Positions 1 to 10,710 of a stretch of DNA of 64,000 nucleotides are shown here, piece by piece. Source of the DNA: Methanoculleus sp. UBA430 (GTDB lineage Archaea; Halobacteriota; Methanomicrobia; Methanomicrobiales; Methanoculleaceae); NCBI RefSeq assembly GCF_002506585.1, contig NZ_DAXW01000016.1, positions 62,001 to 126,000 on the forward strand, in the 5' to 3' direction. Under the pieces are notes generated by a model, which saw only the letters and a program-made list of their open reading frames with translations, had not been told where the DNA came from and ran no database searches. The position numbers were made by a program, and so were the translations under genes. How positions within the stretch are numbered: position 1 is the stretch's first letter; each line of letters starts with the position of its first letter.

Positions 1-329
1 ATCAGGAGCTGGGGCGCGTGGCAGATGGCGAGGACGGGTTTGCCGCTCTCGACGAAGGCACGCACGAACTCCACGGGCGCATCGTGGGCCCGGAGCTTGT
101 CGGGCGAGTAGCCGCCCGGTATGAAGAGCGCGTCGAAGTCGTCGACCGAGACGTCGGAGGCGGCCCGGTCGATCGCAACAGGCGTCCGGTCCGCCTTCCC
201 GTGCACCGTCTCTCCCGCGGAGAGGCCGACGTGGACGAGGTCGTGGCCGGCACCCCGGAACGCCTCCGCGGGCCGCGTATACTCGACATCCTCAAACATA
301 TCCGTGATCAGGACTGCTATTCTGCTCAT
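1..329 (-). CDS. DJ-1/PfpI family protein, 3' end outside the window
   Basis: The protein has the DJ-1/PfpI/YhbO fold. Relatives act as deglycases, chaperones or proteases in the cytosol, and which applies here cannot be told. The minus strand reads MSRIAVLITDMFEDVEY (first beta strand with the conserved acidic residue), then FIPGGYSPDKLR, then AICHAPQ, the nucleophile elbow with its Cys. About 109 residues are visible; the C-terminal part lies left of base 1. Met codons start at 335 and 329. The sequence GGGAGAGG ends next to the first but lies about 7 bases before the second, so I chose 329. The gene is divergent from the P-type ATPase. Confidence 0.85.
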   Translation of the reverse strand, partial: MSRIAVLITDMFEDVEYTRPAEAFRGAGHDLVHVGLSAGETVHGKADRTPVAIDRAASDVSVDDFDALFIPGGYSPDKLRAHDAPVEFVRAFVESGKPVLAICHAPQLL

Positions 330-468
330 TGCCATTCCTCTCCCGGGCCGGGTGACCGGCCCGGCTTCCCCCAGGATGGTCGGGAATATAATGTTACCGG
401 GTCGGGGGGCGGCCGGCCTCGAGTGCTTCGCGCTCCGTTCCCGCCGGCTTCCGGGCGATCTCTCTATG

Positions 469-478
469 TTTATATATT
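469..478 (+). promoter_or_regulatory. TATA box for the P-type ATPase
   Basis: TTTATATATT lies in an otherwise GC-rich stretch about 55-65 bases before the proposed start of the P-type ATPase gene. Archaeal transcription would begin about 25 bases downstream, near 500. This is a sequence match only. Confidence 0.55.
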
Positions 479-532
479 ACTGCGTCAGAACCGGGGATAT
501 GCACGTGTCGCCTCCTGCACTGCCGGGACGCA

Positions 533-3220
<2,688 letters not shown>

Positions 3221-3422
3221 GCCGGGGGGCCGTCCCTGCCCCTCGAACACCGGAGGTGCCGGGTTTCGTCCTCCCGGCGGCATAAATCGGTATGATTATC
3301 CGGGGGCCATGCATACCTGAGTTCTACGATTCAACCTCTTCGGGGAGTTCTATGTCGATATCTCAACCTTTTGTGACGCGCTCTGCCGTATCGGGCCTCA
3401 ACCATCACGGGGATGGTGAAGC

Positions 3423-4724
3423 ATGATCGTCGGTCCGGGACTGACCATCGGCCCGGAACTGATCGCCGTCGCGGTCTTCCTCCTGACGTATGCGCTCATC
3501 ATCGACGAGCGGATCCACCGTGCGGTGGTGGCGATGCTCGGCGCCTCGGTCGTCGTCCTCCTCCACATCGTCCCCTGGGATATGATCCCGGAGTACATCG
3601 ATCTCGGGACCATCTTCCTCCTGATCGGGATGATGATCATCGTCAATACCGCCCGCGGCAGCGGCCTCTTCGAGTATATCGCCATCAAGACGGCGAAGCT
3701 TGCAAAAGGGAGCCCGATGCGGGTGCTGCTCCTCTTCTCGATCGTGACCGGCCTCACGAGCGCGTTCCTCGACAACGTCACGACGGTCCTCCTCATCACC
3801 CCGATGCTCCTCTACGTCGCAAGCGTCATGAAGACCAGCCCCATGCCTTTCCTGATTGCGGAGATCTTCGCCTCGAACATCGGCGGTGCGGCGACGCTCA
3901 TCGGTGACCCGCCGAACATCATGATTGGCTCGGCCGCCGGCCTGACGTTCAACGAGTTCATCATCAACATGGCGCCGATGATGGCCGTCAACATGGTCGT
4001 CGTCCTTGGGATGCTCGCCCTCATCTACAGAAAGGAGCTCCATGTCTCGCCCGACGAGCGGGAGAGCATCGAGAGGACGTTTGCGGAGTTGAAGGACCGG
4101 GAGGCGATCCGGGACTGGCCGCTCTTCAAGAAGTCGGTCATCGTCATTGCCCTCGTCATCGGGATGTTCTTCATCCACGACCAGCTCGGCCTGGAACCCG
4201 CCCTCGTCGCCCTGATCGGCGCGTCCATTCTCCTCTTCTGGAGCCGGCAGTCTCCGGAGGAGATCTTTGAGAAGATCGAGTGGCCCGCCCTCTTCTTCTT
4301 CGGCGGGCTCTTCGTCGTCGTCGGCGCCCTCGTCCAGACCGGGGTCATCGCGAGCGTCGCCCAGTTCGTCGTCGAGAACGTCCACTCGGAGGGGGAGGCC
4401 ATCCTGATCATCGCCTGGTTCTCGGCGATCGCCTCCGCGATCGTCGACAACATCCCCCTCACCGCCACCCTGATCCCCCTGATCCAGGACATGAGCGGGT
4501 CGATGGATGTCTACCCGCTCTGGTGGGCGCTCTCGCTCGGTGCATGCCTCGGCGGGAACGGCACGGTCATCGGGGCGTCGGCAAACGTCGTCGTCCTCGG
4601 GATCGCCGCACGGAACGGCTTCACCATATCGTTCGTGGAGTTCCTGAAGGTCGGGATGCTCGTGCTCTTCGTCACGGTCGCGATCGGCACCGCATTCCTC
4701 TGGTTCAACTTCGTCGTCCTGTGA
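3423..4724 (+). CDS. ArsB/NhaD-type ion transporter (SLC13-like superfamily)
   Basis: This 433-residue polytopic membrane protein belongs to the ion transporter superfamily that includes ArsB, NhaD and the P protein. It consists almost entirely of hydrophobic helices (about 11). The two-fold family signature is visible: GGAATLIGDPPNIMIG near residue 160 and GGNGTVIGASANVVVLG near residue 380, each in a re-entrant loop, with FLDNVTTVLL and IVDNIPLTATLIP as the paired Asn-containing helices. GGTGA lies 6 bases before the ATG. The substrate (Na+/H+, arsenite, dicarboxylate) cannot be read from sequence; no ars genes are adjacent. The gene converges with a HEAT-repeat gene 7 bases downstream. Confidence 0.85.
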   Translation: MIVGPGLTIGPELIAVAVFLLTYALIIDERIHRAVVAMLGASVVVLLHIVPWDMIPEYIDLGTIFLLIGMMIIVNTARGSGLFEYIAIKTAKLAKGSPMRVLLLFSIVTGLTSAFLDNVTTVLLITPMLLYVASVMKTSPMPFLIAEIFASNIGGAATLIGDPPNIMIGSAAGLTFNEFIINMAPMMAVNMVVVLGMLALIYRKELHVSPDERESIERTFAELKDREAIRDWPLFKKSVIVIALVIGMFFIHDQLGLEPALVALIGASILLFWSRQSPEEIFEKIEWPALFFFGGLFVVVGALVQTGVIASVAQFVVENVHSEGEAILIIAWFSAIASAIVDNIPLTATLIPLIQDMSGSMDVYPLWWALSLGACLGGNGTVIGASANVVVLGIAARNGFTISFVEFLKVGMLVLFVTVAIGTAFLWFNFVVL

Positions 4725-4731
4725 GCCGGTC

Positions 4732-5019
4732 TCACCAGGTCTTCGGGAGCTTGGACTCCAGGCTCCCGCGGGCCGCCTCGATCTCCTGGATCCGGCCGAC
4801 GACCCATTTATACGCGGTCGCGGCGGCCTCCCGGGCCGAGGGGCTCGGGTCCTCTTCCCGCATCCGTTGAAGCGGCTCCTTTGCTTTCGGGTCGGCGGTC
4901 GTCCCGAGAGAGAGGGCCGCCTCGACCCGGACAAGCTCGTCGGGGTCCTGGAGGGCCTCTATCAGCCCGTCAATGTCCCGGGCATCCCGCATCGTAGCGA
5001 TATCATCCTGTGTCGTCAT
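4732..5019 (-). CDS. Mini HEAT-repeat protein A
   Basis: This 95-residue, probably cytosolic protein has two HEAT/PBS-lyase-type helical repeats: DIDGLIEALQDPDELVRVEA then KAKEPLQRMREEDPSPSARE, plus a C-terminal helix. Such repeats bind proteins; no catalytic residue is apparent. GGAGA lies 6 bases before the ATG and fixes the start. The next gene (5157-5429) is a paralogue that aligns without gaps from the first residue through most of its length. The partner is unknown. Confidence 0.75.
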   Translation of the reverse strand: MTTQDDIATMRDARDIDGLIEALQDPDELVRVEAALSLGTTADPKAKEPLQRMREEDPSPSAREAAATAYKWVVGRIQEIEAARGSLESKLPKTW

Positions 5020-5156
5020 ACCAGTCTCCTGATCGCTGTTCGCGTTGATGTCGCGGCGATATATATGCCTTTTCCGACCAGTCACAGGTGCCATCCCACT
5101 GCGGGTTTCCTGTCGAAGGGCTCTCTCGTGGAGACGACGTTCGCGACTCTGCCCGC

Positions 5157-5429
5157 CTATGCCCTGCCGGCCTCCCCCTCCGCCGCCTTCCTGGCCGCGA
5201 TCCTCCCCACCACCTGGGCGTGGGCGACCGATGCGGCCCGCCGGACGCCCGTATCCGGGTCCGAGAACTTCAGCTGCTCCAGCGGTCCGAGCGCCCGCTC
5301 GTCGCCGACGGTGCCGAGGGCTTCGGCCGCCGTCAGCCGCACGATCGTGTCCGGGTCGGAGAGTGCGCCTACCAGCCCGTCGATGTCGCGCTTTCGCCGC
5401 ATGATGTCGATATCCTTCCTCTGCATCAT
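5157..5429 (-). CDS. Mini HEAT-repeat protein B, paralogue of the adjacent gene
   Basis: This 90-residue HEAT-repeat protein contains DIDGLVGALSDPDTIVRLTA followed by ERALGPLEQLKFSDPDTGVR. An upstream Met is possible at 5459. Met at 5429 is preferred because it aligns exactly with the start of the neighbouring paralogue (4732-5019) and because AGGGGAAGG lies just before it. The two genes are about 135 bases apart in the same direction and look like a tandem duplication. Function is unknown; a protein-binding adaptor role is inferred from the fold. Confidence 0.7.
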   Translation of the reverse strand: MMQRKDIDIMRRKRDIDGLVGALSDPDTIVRLTAAEALGTVGDERALGPLEQLKFSDPDTGVRRAASVAHAQVVGRIAARKAAEGEAGRA

Positions 5430-5521
5430 GACCTTCCCCTGCTGGCTTGTAGGGCGCATCTATGGGCTGCTCTGTTAAGAAGGTTGCGGGGGGTGCCGGC
5501 AGTTCCCGAAAAAGTGTGAGG

Positions 5522-6850
5522 TCAGTATGTCGCGAGGTACCGCTCAATCTCCCAGGGGTGGACCGCCGTCCGGTAGGCGTCCCACTCGGCCTGTGCGACG
5601 CTCGTGAGCGCCTCGACGACGTGGGAACCGAGCGCCCGGCAGATGAGGTCGTCGGCGAGCAGGGCCCGGTGGGCCTCGGCAAGGTCGGCGGGCAGGGTCG
5701 CGATCCCGTCGTGGTCACGTTCGGCGGCCGTCATGTGGTAGATGTTGCCGTTGGCACCTGCCGGAGGCTCGATCTTCTCCCGGACGCCTTCCATCCCGGC
5801 GGCGAGCATCGCGGTGAAGGCGAGGTAGGGGTTGCAGGTCGGGTCGGGGCTGCGGAACTCGACGCGGGTGCTGTTGCCGCGGGGCGCCGGGACCCGGACG
5901 AGGGCCGACCGGTTGCTCGCGCTCCAGCTGATGTAGCAGGGGGCCTCGTAACCGGGGACGAGCCGCTTGTAGGAGTTGATCGTCGGGTTTGCGACCCGGG
6001 TGATGGCCTTTGCGTGGCGGAGCAGCCCGCCGATGAAGTGCATGCAGGTCTCCGAGAGCTGGAGGGGTGCGTCCGGGTCAAAGAACGCATTTTGCCCGTC
6101 TTTTCCGAGCGAGCAGTTGATGTGCATCCCGCTCCCATTGATGCCGTAGATCGGCTTTGCCATGAACGAGGCGTGCAGGCCGCGCATCAGCGCCATCGTC
6201 TTGACCGCGAACTTGAAGGTGATGACGCTGTCGGCGGTGTGGAGGGCGTCGCTGTACTTGAAGTCGATCTCGTGCTGGCTCTCGGCGACCTCGTGGTGGG
6301 ACGCCTCGATCTCGAACCCCATATCGATGAGGCCGAGGATGATCTCGCGCCGGACGTCCTCGGCAAGGTCGGTGGGGGCGAGGTCGAAGTAGCCGCCGAC
6401 GTCCTGGAACTGCGTCGTCGGCCGGCCGTCGAGCATCCGGAAGAGGAAGAACTCCAGTTCCGGCCCGGTGTTGAAGACGTAGCCGTCCTTTGCGGCGTCC
6501 TCCATTGCCCGCCGGAGGATGTAGCGCGGGTCGCCCTCGAACGGCTTCCCGTCCGGTTTGCAGACGTCGCAGATGAACCGGGCAACCCTGTTCTCCCGGG
6601 GCCTCCAGGGCAGGAGGGTGTAGGTGGAGAGGTCGGGTTTGAGGATCATGTCGGACTCCTCGATCCGGACAAACCCCTCGATCGACGATCCATCAAACCC
6701 GATGCCATCAGTGAGTGCTTTCCCGACCTGCTTGGCCGGGATAGCGACGTTCTTCGGCATGCCGAGGAGGTCGGTGAACTGCAGCCGAAGGAATCGGACG
6801 TTGTCCTGTTCGATCCGCTCGAGCATCGCCGAGATGTTGTCTGGTGTCAT
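5522..6850 (-). CDS. glnA: Glutamine synthetase type I
   Basis: GlnA makes glutamine from glutamate, ammonia and ATP and is the entry point of nitrogen assimilation. The protein has 442 residues, normal for GSI. Visible signatures are GIGFDGSSIEGF, the metal-binding GPELEFFLF, SHHEVAESQHEIDFKY, NGSGMHINCSL, NPTINSYKRLVPGYEAP and FRSPDPTCNPYLAF. The start at 6850 directly follows a perfect palindrome matching the methanogen NrpR operator. A TATA box at 6876-6883 puts transcription start about 25 bases on, nearly at the ATG, so the mRNA should be almost leaderless. This fits the lack of a ribosome site. The gene is divergent from the split glutamate synthase genes. Confidence 0.97.
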   Translation of the reverse strand: MTPDNISAMLERIEQDNVRFLRLQFTDLLGMPKNVAIPAKQVGKALTDGIGFDGSSIEGFVRIEESDMILKPDLSTYTLLPWRPRENRVARFICDVCKPDGKPFEGDPRYILRRAMEDAAKDGYVFNTGPELEFFLFRMLDGRPTTQFQDVGGYFDLAPTDLAEDVRREIILGLIDMGFEIEASHHEVAESQHEIDFKYSDALHTADSVITFKFAVKTMALMRGLHASFMAKPIYGINGSGMHINCSLGKDGQNAFFDPDAPLQLSETCMHFIGGLLRHAKAITRVANPTINSYKRLVPGYEAPCYISWSASNRSALVRVPAPRGNSTRVEFRSPDPTCNPYLAFTAMLAAGMEGVREKIEPPAGANGNIYHMTAAERDHDGIATLPADLAEAHRALLADDLICRALGSHVVEALTSVAQAEWDAYRTAVHPWEIERYLATY

Positions 6851-6872
6851 TTGGAAGGAAGTTTCCTTCCAA
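6851..6872. promoter_or_regulatory. NrpR-type nitrogen operator at the glnA start
   Basis: A perfect inverted repeat with arms TTGGAAGGAA and TTCCTTCCAA, separated by GT, lies immediately upstream of the glnA start codon. It contains two overlapping copies of GGAA-N6-TTCC, the operator described for the methanogen nitrogen repressor NrpR. It covers the predicted transcription start, where a bound repressor would block RNA polymerase. The nrpR gene itself is not in the window. Confidence 0.8.
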
Positions 6873-6875
6873 TGG

Positions 6876-6883
6876 TATTTATA
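6876..6883 (-). promoter_or_regulatory. glnA TATA box
   Basis: TATAAATA on the minus strand lies 26-33 bases before the glnA ATG, with the NrpR-type operator between box and gene. The spacing predicts a transcript that begins within a few bases of the start codon. Confidence 0.65.
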
Positions 6884-6970
6884 GTTGGCGGATCCATAGT
6901 GATCAGAGCGTTCCCCTACCACCCCGGACCATCGAGGGTACGGGAGGGGGGCGGGTCGAGCGTGATGGAA

Positions 6971-8026
6971 ATGTGCGGCATAATTGGCGTAATGGATAGA
7001 ACGCGCCGGACGATGGACGGTTCCGGGGTCCGAGAGGCCCTCACCATGATGAACGAGCGCGGCAGCGGCGAGGGGGCGGGGTATGCCGCCTACGGCATCT
7101 ACCCCGACTACAGCGACTGCTATGCCCTCCATGTCTTCTTCGACAACCCCCGCGAGAGTAAGCCGGTCCTCGACGCGGCGCTTGCACAGTGGGGGACGGT
7201 CGAGCACGACGAGGCGATCCCCACCCGCGACCAGCCGCATCTCCGGGCGGTCCACACCCCCTGGCGCTACTTCTTCAGGCCGGACCCCTCCCTCGCGGTC
7301 CCCGGTAGCGCGACGCCGGAGGACGAGATCGTCAGCGCTCTCGTGATGCGGGTCAACGCCGCCCGCCAGGGCGCCCTTATCTTCTCCTCCGGCAAGAACG
7401 TCGGCGTCTTCAAGGCAGGGGGCTGGCCGGAGGACGTGGCGGACTTCTACCGGATAGAGGACTACGAGGGCTACCTCTGGCTCGCGCACAACCGCTACCC
7501 GACGAACACTCCCGGCTGGTGGGGCGGGGCGCATCCGTTCAACCTTCTCGACTGGAGCGTCGTCCACAACGGCGAGATCACGTCCTACGGGACCAACCGG
7601 CGCTACATCGAGAGCTTCGGCTACACCTGCACGATGTATACCGACACGGAGGTCGTTGCCTACCTGATCGACCTCCTGGTGCGGCGGCACGAACTTGACG
7701 TCGACCTCGCCGTCCGGGCGCTCGCCCCTCCCTTCTGGGCGGAGATCGACCGGATGAGCGGGGCGGAGCGGGAGTGGAACTCCGCTCTGCGGCTCGCCTA
7801 CGCGCCGGCGATGATGAACGGTCCGTTCGCCATCGTGGCTGCAAACCACGAGATGATGGTCGGGTTCACCGACCGGACCAAACTCCGGCCGATGGTCGTC
7901 GGCGAGTGCGGGGACCGGCTCTACATCTCAAGCGAGGAGGCGGCAATCCGGGCGATGGAACCCTGTGTCGAGTCGATCACGATGCCGGCCGCTGGCGAGC
8001 CGGTGATCGGGAGGGTTGTCGCATGA
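6971..8026 (+). CDS. Glutamate synthase, glutaminase domain protein (class II amidotransferase)
   Basis: This 351-residue protein supplies ammonia from glutamine to the synthase subunit encoded next. It starts MCGIIGV, so Cys2 becomes the N-terminal nucleophile after Met removal. Further class II motifs are LAHNRYPTNTPGWWGGAHPF and VVHNGEI. An in-frame Met at 6965 exists, but GTGAT at 6962-6966 is correctly spaced only for 6971, and only that start exposes the Cys. The end overlaps the next gene by 4 bases (ATGA), so the two are translationally coupled. The pair corresponds to domains of the bacterial GltB chain made as separate proteins, as is usual in archaea. Confidence 0.88.
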   Translation: MCGIIGVMDRTRRTMDGSGVREALTMMNERGSGEGAGYAAYGIYPDYSDCYALHVFFDNPRESKPVLDAALAQWGTVEHDEAIPTRDQPHLRAVHTPWRYFFRPDPSLAVPGSATPEDEIVSALVMRVNAARQGALIFSSGKNVGVFKAGGWPEDVADFYRIEDYEGYLWLAHNRYPTNTPGWWGGAHPFNLLDWSVVHNGEITSYGTNRRYIESFGYTCTMYTDTEVVAYLIDLLVRRHELDVDLAVRALAPPFWAEIDRMSGAEREWNSALRLAYAPAMMNGPFAIVAANHEMMVGFTDRTKLRPMVVGECGDRLYISSEEAAIRAMEPCVESITMPAAGEPVIGRVVA

Positions 8027-9534
8027 TGATCGGAAGTCTCCCTCCCCGCTACCGGATCAGCATCGACCCCGTCCGGTGCATGGAGTGCGGGCGGTGCATC
8101 GAGAACTGCTCCTACGGCGTCTACCGGCGGGACGGCGACCGGATCCTGGTCAACTCCCGGAACTGCACCGCCTGCCACCGCTGCATCGCCTGCTGCCCCC
8201 GCGACGCGATCCTGCTCGAGGAGCAGCCCTGCGACTACCGGAGCCACCCACTCTGGACCCGCGACACCCGGGAGATGATCTACAACCAGGCCCGGAGCGG
8301 AAAGATCGTCCTCGCCGGGATGGGCAACGCGCTCGACTACCCGGTCATCTTCGACCGCCTGGTCCTGGACGCCTGCCAGGTCACGAACCCCAGCCTCGAC
8401 CCGCTCCGCGAGCCGATAGAACTGGTGACCCATCTCGGCAAGAAGCCGGCGAGGCTCGACCTCCGGCGGCGGGAGAACGGCGACGTCGAACTCCGGACCC
8501 GGCTCACCCCGAACCTTCGCCTCGAGACCCCGATCATGATCGGGCACATGAGTTACGGGGCGATCAGCCTCAACGCCCAGGTGGCCATGGCCCGGGCGGC
8601 AAAAGAGGCAGGGACGTTCATGGGGACCGGGGAAGGCGGCCTGCATTCGGCGATCTACCCCTACCAGGACCGGATGATCGTCCAGGTTGCTTCCGGGCGG
8701 TTCGGCGTGAACATCGATTACCTGGAGCGCGGGGCCGCGATCGAGATCAAGATCGGCCAGGGCGCAAAGCCCGGCATCGGCGGGCACCTCCCCGGCGAGA
8801 AGGTCTGCGAGGGGATCTCCCGGACGAGGATGATCCCGGAGGGGAGCGATGCGATCAGCCCCGCGCCGCACCACGACATCTACAGCATTGAGGATCTCGC
8901 CCAGCTCGTCCGGGGCCTCAAGGAGGCGACGGAGTGGAAGAAACCGGTCTTCGTGAAGATCGCCGCCGTCCACAACGCGGCCGCGATCGCCGCCGGGATT
9001 GCGCGGTCTCCTGCGGATGCGGTCGTCATCGACGGGTTCCGGGGCGGGACGGGCGCGGCGCCGAAGGTCTTCCGCGACCACGTGGGGATCCCGGTCGAGG
9101 CGGCGGTCGCGAGCGTGGACCAGAAGCTCCGCGACCAGGGGATCCGGAACGACATCTCGGTCATCGCGAGCGGCGGGATACGGGGGAGCGCCGATGTTGC
9201 GAAGGCGATCGCCCTCGGCGCGGACGCGGTCTACATCGGCACCGCGGCGCTCGTCGCGATGGGCTGCCGGGTCTGCGGGAACTGCTACCGGGGCCTCTGC
9301 CCCTGGGGGATCGCCACCCAGCGCCCGGACCTCGTCGCGCGTCTGAATCCCGACGAGGCCTCGGGGCACGTCGCGAACCTGATCCACGCCTGGACGCTCG
9401 AACTCTCCGAACTGCTGGGTGCGGCCGGGATCAACAGCATCGAGAGCATGCGGGGCAACCGCGACCGGCTCAGGGGCTACATGCTCGACGAGGGCCTGCT
9501 GCAGGTCCTCGACGTCAAAACAGTGGGGGCGTAA
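8023..9534 (+). CDS. Glutamate synthase, FMN-binding synthase domain with N-terminal ferredoxin domain
   Basis: This 503-residue subunit condenses ammonia with 2-oxoglutarate. It opens with two [4Fe-4S] motifs, CMECGRCIENCS and CTACHRCIACCP (about residues 14-60), followed by the TIM-barrel synthase domain: HMSYGAISLNAQVAMARA, GEGGLHS, the substrate and flavin loop QGAKPGIGGHLPG, and FRGGTGAAPKVFRDH. Near the end CRVCGNCYRGLCPWG supplies the cluster cysteines of the synthase domain. The ferredoxin module suggests electrons arrive from a ferredoxin or a separate reductase rather than an NADPH subunit. The GXGXG domain that follows in bacterial GltB is absent from this protein and from the window. 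Confidence 0.9.
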   Translation: MMIGSLPPRYRISIDPVRCMECGRCIENCSYGVYRRDGDRILVNSRNCTACHRCIACCPRDAILLEEQPCDYRSHPLWTRDTREMIYNQARSGKIVLAGMGNALDYPVIFDRLVLDACQVTNPSLDPLREPIELVTHLGKKPARLDLRRRENGDVELRTRLTPNLRLETPIMIGHMSYGAISLNAQVAMARAAKEAGTFMGTGEGGLHSAIYPYQDRMIVQVASGRFGVNIDYLERGAAIEIKIGQGAKPGIGGHLPGEKVCEGISRTRMIPEGSDAISPAPHHDIYSIEDLAQLVRGLKEATEWKKPVFVKIAAVHNAAAIAAGIARSPADAVVIDGFRGGTGAAPKVFRDHVGIPVEAAVASVDQKLRDQGIRNDISVIASGGIRGSADVAKAIALGADAVYIGTAALVAMGCRVCGNCYRGLCPWGIATQRPDLVARLNPDEASGHVANLIHAWTLELSELLGAAGINSIESMRGNRDRLRGYMLDEGLLQVLDVKTVGA

Positions 9535-9546
9535 AGCCGCCCCCTC

Positions 9547-10707
9547 TCACGACGTCGCGACGTCGACGCACTCTCTCCTCGTCCCGATCTGGGCGAGCGC
9601 GCCGCACATCCCCGGAACGTAGGCGAGGGCCTTGCCGGAGTCGACCATAATCGAACTGAACTCGTCCATCCGGGGCGAGACGACCATGCAGGTGTCCGGG
9701 ATGACCCGGGCGCCGCTCCTCTCGATCGCGGCGACGAGGTCGGGGTTTGTCGTCGCAACCCCGCGGGCCACGAAGATGTAGAAGGGTCTGGTCGTCGTCT
9801 TTCCTTTGAGGAGTTCCGCGAGCTCCCGGAGTTCGTCCGCCGAGCAGTGCGGGCAGCCGACTGCGACCGCCTCGACCTCTTTCACCGCAAAGAGGACCTC
9901 GACCTCGTCCCCGCTCACCGTCACCCGGTCGAGGCCATCGGTCGGGAACGAGAACACCCGCGCTTCGGGGGTGATCTTCTCGACGTGGAAGAGCGCGACC
10001 GCCCCCGTCGCCGCCATTGCGGCGCCGAGCGCTTTCAGGCTGTCGCGGCCGGGCCGGATACCCTCAAAGATCGGGATCCGGTTCCCCACCTTTTTGCCCG
10101 CGACATACCCGATCGCGCCCCAGTGATCGGCGTGAAGGCCCTCCCCGCCCTCGACCTCGACGACGACCTGGGGCTGCCGGTTCTCGACGATATGGAGGCC
10201 GTAATAGGGTGTCTTTCCGATGATCGCCGCTGCGAGCGCACTCGGCCCGCCTTCCCGGTTCGTCCGGGCGCCGAGGACCGAGTTTGCGTAGGCGACTGCC
10301 GAGGACTCCGACCAGGCCAGGTGCTCCCCGTACTCCGTGATCCTGAGGTAGTAGGGGGTGCAGGTGCACTCGAGTTTGATCCCGAGCCGCCGGTAGGCCT
10401 CGATGACCTCCGTCTGATGACCGGCGAATTCCTCGGCGATCCCGAACTCCTGCCACCCCTCCCGCGGCATGCCGATGGGGTTCAAGACCGTCGGGACCGC
10501 CACACGGGCATCGAGGCTCCGGAGCCAGGATAGTCCCCATCTGCCGATGGTCTTGTAGGACGCACCGCTCACCTGGGCGCTCGCGATCGGGACGAGTTTC
10601 TCGGCCCCGTAGACATTTCCGAGCGCGACCAGGATCTCCATCATCTTCTGGCGTGTCTCGCCGAACTCGCCGGCGAGCACCTTTTCATCATCGTTATCGA
10701 GATACAT
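9547..10707 (-). CDS. Aconitase X catalytic subunit, probable phosphomevalonate dehydratase large subunit
   Basis: This is a 386-residue member of the aconitase X (AcnX) family. In archaea the large subunit plus a small swivel subunit dehydrates 5-phosphomevalonate to anhydromevalonate phosphate in the modified mevalonate pathway. Family segments are visible: the opening LDNDDEKVLAGEFG, PIASAQVSGASYKTIG, CTPYYLR, and SESSAVAYANSVLGARTNRE. It ends with PDTCMVVSPRM and a conserved small-residue tail. The start lies 3 bases after the stop of the UbiD-like gene, with ubiX beyond it, so all three form one operon. That is the strongest support for this role over other AcnX enzymes. The small subunit is not adjacent. 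Confidence 0.88.
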   Translation of the reverse strand: MYLDNDDEKVLAGEFGETRQKMMEILVALGNVYGAEKLVPIASAQVSGASYKTIGRWGLSWLRSLDARVAVPTVLNPIGMPREGWQEFGIAEEFAGHQTEVIEAYRRLGIKLECTCTPYYLRITEYGEHLAWSESSAVAYANSVLGARTNREGGPSALAAAIIGKTPYYGLHIVENRQPQVVVEVEGGEGLHADHWGAIGYVAGKKVGNRIPIFEGIRPGRDSLKALGAAMAATGAVALFHVEKITPEARVFSFPTDGLDRVTVSGDEVEVLFAVKEVEAVAVGCPHCSADELRELAELLKGKTTTRPFYIFVARGVATTNPDLVAAIERSGARVIPDTCMVVSPRMDEFSSIMVDSGKALAYVPGMCGALAQIGTRRECVDVATS

Positions 10708-10710
10708 GGT

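Noticed and set aside
3405..4934. 509-codon minus-strand frame opposite the ArsB/NhaD-type transporter
   Set aside because: Very rich in Asp, Glu and Arg, as expected for the complement of hydrophobic codons; the plus-strand protein is clearly real.
5462..6960. Long open frame on the plus strand opposite glnA, continuing into the glutaminase gene
   Set aside because: It is antisense to a certain glnA and has no homology or ribosome site; in GC-rich DNA the opposite frame stays open by chance.
7921..9387. 488-codon minus-strand frame opposite the glutamate synthase gene
   Set aside because: Antisense to a conserved enzyme with all motifs present; no coding signal of its own.
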